14,382 bases of DNA from Candidatus Hydrogenedentota bacterium (GTDB taxonomy: Bacteria > Hydrogenedentota > Hydrogenedentia > Hydrogenedentales > JAGMZX01): NCBI GenBank assembly GCA_029556545.1, contig JAKQEQ010000190.1, positions 1 to 14,382 on the forward strand, in the 5' to 3' direction. A program made the translations under genes and the position numbers. Shown here one piece after another: positions 11,927-14,382 of the stretch; position 1 is the first letter of the stretch, and each line of letters starts with the position of its first letter. The notes under the pieces were generated by a model. It was not told the origin of the DNA and made no database searches. It saw nothing but the letters and a program-made list of their open reading frames with translations.

Positions 11927-13960
11927 ATGATAGAGCCGATGACGGAACAGCGCGACACAACACCGGGCGAATTTTCGCTCGTCTCGGATTTCAAGCCCGC
12001 GGGCGATCAGCCGCAGGCCATCGAGGATCTCGTGGCGCACCTCTCGGACGGGGCAAGACAGGTGGTGCTGCTCGGGGTGACGGGGTCGGGCAAGACGTTT
12101 ACCATCGCGAACGTGGTGGCCCGGCTGAACCGGCCGACGCTGGTGCTGGCGCATAACAAGATTCTTGCGGCGCAACTCTATGGCGAATTCAAGGAACTGT
12201 TCCCGAACAACGCCGTCGAGTATTTCGTAAGTTATTACGACTACTACCAGCCCGAGGCCTACGTGCCTGCCACCGACACCTATATCGAGAAGGAGTCGTC
12301 CATCAACGACGAGATCGACAAGATGCGGCACGCGGCGACGCGCGCGGTGCTCACGCGGCGGGACGTGATCGTGGTCGCGAGCGTGTCGTGCATCTACGGC
12401 ATCGGATCGCCCGAGACCTACCGCCAGATGCGGGTGGACATCGAGGAGCACGCGCCGATCAGCCGGGAGCGGCTGATCGAGGGGCTTGTCGCAATGCAGT
12501 ACGCGCGCAACGATTATGATTTCCACCGGGGCACGTTCCGCGTTCGCGGCGACATTGTGGACGTGTTCCCGGCGCACGAGGCCGAGCGCGCCGTGCGTAT
12601 CGAGTTCTTCGGCGACGTCGTGGACGGCCTCCACGAAATCGACCCGTTGCGCGGCGCGGTCCTGCGGCGGCTGGCCCGCGCGGAAATCTTCCCCGGCACG
12701 CACTACGCGACGACGGCGGACAACGTGCGCCGGGCGATCGAGGGCATCGAACACGAACTCGAAGAACGGCTGAAAACCCTGCGCGCGGAGGGCAAGCACC
12801 TCTTCGCGGAGCGGCTCGACCAACGCACCCGCTTCGACCTGGAGATGCTGCGCGAAATCGGCTATTGCCAGGGGATCGAGAACTACTCGCGGCATCTGGA
12901 CGGCCGCATGCCGGGCACGCCGCCGCACACGCTGCTCAGCTATTTTCCGGAGGATTTCCTGCTCGTCGTCGATGAGAGCCATATGAGCATTCCTCAGGTG
13001 AACGGCATGTTCAAGGGCGACCGATCGCGGAAGGACAAGCTTGTCGAGTACGGGTTCCGGCTCCCGTGCGCCCGGGATAACCGGCCCCTGACTTTCGAGG
13101 AATTCGAGGAGCGCGTGAACCAGGTCGTGTACGTCAGCGCGACGCCTGCCGCCTACGAACTCGAACAGAGCGAGGGGCTTGTGGTCGAGCAGGTCGTGCG
13201 GCCCACGGGCCTCGTCGACCCGGAGGTTGAGGTGCGCCCCGCCGGGGACCAGGTGGACAACCTGCTCGAAGAACTCCGTGTCCGTGCCGAGCGGGGCGAG
13301 CGGGTGCTCGTCACTACGCTCACCAAGCGCATGGCGGAAGACCTCACCGAGTACTACCGCGACCTTGGTGTGCGCGTGCGCTACATGCACGCCGACATCC
13401 AGACGCTTGAACGCATCGAACTGATCCGCGAACTGCGCGAGGGCCAGTTCGACGTGCTCATCGGCATCAACCTGCTCCGCGAAGGGCTCGACCTGCCCGA
13501 GGTCTCGCTTGTCGCCATCCTCGACGCGGACAAGGAAGGCTACCTGCGATCGGACACGAGCCTTATCCAGACCTGCGGGCGCGCCGCGCGCCACGTGAAC
13601 GGGCGCGTCATCATGTACGCCGACACCGTCACGGGGTCCATGCGCCGCGCCCTCGATGAGATGAACCGCCGCCGGAAGAAGCAACTGGCCTACAACCGGA
13701 GACACAAGATCACGCCGAAATCGATCCAGAAGTCCATTCGCGACATCCTCTCGAATATCTGCGAGCGCGACTACGTCACCGTGCCGATTGCCGCGGAGGA
13801 GCGGGAGGAATACGTGCCGTTTCAGGACCTCGACAAGACGCTCCGGAAACTGCGCAAGCAAATGAAGGACGCCGCCGACCGCATGGACTTCGAGAAGGCC
13901 GCGCAATTGCGCGACCGCATCCGCGGATTGGAGGACCGGCAAATCGAGACGGGGGTGTAG
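11927..13960 (+). CDS. uvrB: Excinuclease ABC subunit UvrB
   Basis: 677 residues (E. coli 673). UvrB is the damage-verifying helicase-like subunit of nucleotide excision repair; it takes DNA from UvrA and recruits UvrC. Landmarks are Walker A GVTGSGKT (50-57), the beta-hairpin [20 protein letters not shown] (103-122), motif II DESH (349-352), [13 protein letters not shown] (motif III), [13 protein letters not shown] (motif IV), [25 protein letters not shown] (motif V), QTCGRAAR (548-555, motif VI) and the C-terminal UVR domain (635-670) that binds UvrC. Motif VI has Cys550 where Ile is usual. Start: the frame is open back to 11669 but the extra 86 residues are unlike UvrB and would cover the promoter. 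ATG 11927 and ATG 11939 are both possible; neither has a strong Shine-Dalgarno. infA lies upstream. Confidence 0.96.
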   Translation: MIEPMTEQRDTTPGEFSLVSDFKPAGDQPQAIEDLVAHLSDGARQVVLLGVTGSGKTFTIANVVARLNRPTLVLAHNKILAAQLYGEFKELFPNNAVEYFVSYYDYYQPEAYVPATDTYIEKESSINDEIDKMRHAATRAVLTRRDVIVVASVSCIYGIGSPETYRQMRVDIEEHAPISRERLIEGLVAMQYARNDYDFHRGTFRVRGDIVDVFPAHEAERAVRIEFFGDVVDGLHEIDPLRGAVLRRLARAEIFPGTHYATTADNVRRAIEGIEHELEERLKTLRAEGKHLFAERLDQRTRFDLEMLREIGYCQGIENYSRHLDGRMPGTPPHTLLSYFPEDFLLVVDESHMSIPQVNGMFKGDRSRKDKLVEYGFRLPCARDNRPLTFEEFEERVNQVVYVSATPAAYELEQSEGLVVEQVVRPTGLVDPEVEVRPAGDQVDNLLEELRVRAERGERVLVTTLTKRMAEDLTEYYRDLGVRVRYMHADIQTLERIELIRELREGQFDVLIGINLLREGLDLPEVSLVAILDADKEGYLRSDTSLIQTCGRAARHVNGRVIMYADTVTGSMRRALDEMNRRRKKQLAYNRRHKITPKSIQKSIRDILSNICERDYVTVPIAAEEREEYVPFQDLDKTLRKLRKQMKDAADRMDFEKAAQLRDRIRGLEDRQIETGV

Positions 13961-14002
13961 GGCGATACTGAATGCGACGACCTATTTCTTGCCTGTGCTT
14001 CT

Positions 14003-14054
14003 CGTTCCCAAAGTTGCACTTGGGAACGCGCTTTTCAGGCGAAGCCGGGCTTCG
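14003..14054. repeat. Double-hairpin intergenic repeat downstream of uvrB
   Basis: CGTTCCCAA (14003-14011) pairs with TTGGGAACG (14020-14028) around an 8-base loop; then CGAAGC-CGG-GCTTCG (14040-14054). The pair of motifs in this order is a type of dispersed repeat I have seen in genomes of PVC-like and other environmental bacteria. It may also end uvrB transcription. Confidence 0.6.
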
Positions 14055-14075
14055 ATATCCGGCGCACCACTGACG

Positions 14076-14195
14076 CGGGACACGGGACGGGCCTCGGTGA
14101 AGCGAAGCGCCCGGTTCCGGGACATGCTTGACAAGGCGAAACGCGAGCGCAAATCCATGTCGCTGGGGGCGTATCGCAAGTCCAGGGGGGTCTGA
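14076..14195 (+). pseudogene. Possible gene remnant (C-terminal end of a small antitoxin-like protein)
   Basis: The last 40 or so codons of a frame ending at TGA 14195 read like a real short protein C-terminus: RFRDMLDKAKRERKSMSLGAY followed by a basic end. The style resembles the tails of small type II antitoxins. Upstream the frame runs into the hairpin repeat, and the only start is a TTG without a Shine-Dalgarno, so no intact gene exists. The stop codon lies inside the hairpin GGGGT-CTG-ACCCC (14187-14199). Low confidence; it may be chance. Confidence 0.2.
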
Positions 14196-14240
14196 CCCCA
14201 GGGCAATCGCATCAAAATCCGCACATTATGTCCACTGCGG

Positions 14241-14254
14241 AAACCGCGCGGTTT
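14241..14254. repeat. Perfect 14-bp palindrome
   Basis: AAACCGCGCGGTTT equals its own reverse complement. Alternatively GCGG-AAA-CCGC (14237-14247) forms a small hairpin. It lies in the gene-free end of the window. Confidence 0.4.
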
Positions 14255-14274
14255 GCGCGATTTGGCGAAGGGCA

Positions 14275-14359
14275 CGGCCCTGAAAGGGCCGGAGAAGACA
14301 GCCCAGGGCAACGCCCTGGGAAGAGGGATGGCTGCTATAAAGAGAAGCCCTGAAAGGGC
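14275..14359. repeat. Composite hairpin repeat (GCCCTGAAAGGGC family)
   Basis: Three hairpins in series: CGGCCCT-GAA-AGGGCCG (14275-14291), CCCAGGGC-AAC-GCCCTGGG (14302-14320) and GCCCT-GAA-AGGGC (14347-14359). The 13-base word GCCCTGAAAGGGC occurs twice, 70 bases apart (14277 and 14347), flanking the central hairpin. Such units recur in intergenic regions of PVC-like bacteria as far as I know. It probably continues beyond the right edge. No gene is seen from 14200 to 14382. Confidence 0.65.
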
Positions 14360-14382
14360 GAAACACGACGGGAAGATTCCAC

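Noticed and set aside
11771-13942. 723-codon minus-strand frame opposite uvrB
   Set aside because: Mirror of uvrB codon pattern; composition typical of antisense shadows and no motif.
13989-14195. Intact 68-residue gene after uvrB
   Set aside because: TTG start without a Shine-Dalgarno and the first third is a translated hairpin repeat; kept only as a possible remnant of the last part.

Overview
The window is GC-rich chromosomal DNA from a flagellated, Gram-negative-type bacterium. Three things suggest an uncultured PVC-like or Hydrogenedentota/Sumerlaeota-type lineage: a PKD-domain protein with a long Gly-Glu tail, clustered short hairpin repeats (CGTTCCCAA...TTGGGAACG and GCCCTGAAAGGGC types), and an ftsA gene with no dcw or ftsZ genes beside it. 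This placement is inference from style and was not tested by a search. I see no tRNA, rRNA, CRISPR array, insertion sequence or prophage.

Layout. 1-1897 (-): 5' portion of a surface-type PKD protein that runs off the left edge inside a (Gly-Glu)n tail. 1898-2794: a gene-poor stretch of about 900 bases with the promoter of that gene, a G-rich telomere-like tract, a 30-codon small gene (2178-2270) with an excellent Shine-Dalgarno, a strong terminator (2431-2484), and a perfect 33-bp inverted repeat (2545-2632). 2795-4983 (+): fliD and fliS, preceded by a sigma-28-like promoter. 4997-7558 (-): glycogen/alpha-glucan phosphorylase. 7676-8971 (-): ftsA with unusual nucleotide-binding motifs. 9042-10871 (-): an unrecognised acidic coiled-coil protein, probably co-transcribed with ftsA. 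10872-11453: a divergent regulatory region of about 580 bases with palindromes, two promoters and a structured leader RNA containing a textbook terminator. 11454-11672 (+): infA. 11927-13960 (+): uvrB. 13961-14382: hairpin repeats and a possible gene remnant.

How the genes work together. fliD and fliS form a small late-flagellar unit (filament cap and flagellin chaperone). ftsA and the coiled-coil gene form a probable cell-division unit. glgP serves storage-glucan breakdown with its own promoter. infA and uvrB are housekeeping genes for translation initiation and nucleotide excision repair. Several promoter candidates share an extended -10 (TGn) element, which helped decide start codons.

The two most novel-looking items are the 30-residue amphipathic peptide gene, built from two tandem 11-residue repeats, and the infA leader. 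In the leader, an enclosing helix around a multi-hairpin junction and an intrinsic terminator compete for the same bases, which is the layout of a riboswitch or attenuator. Neither matches a family I can name.
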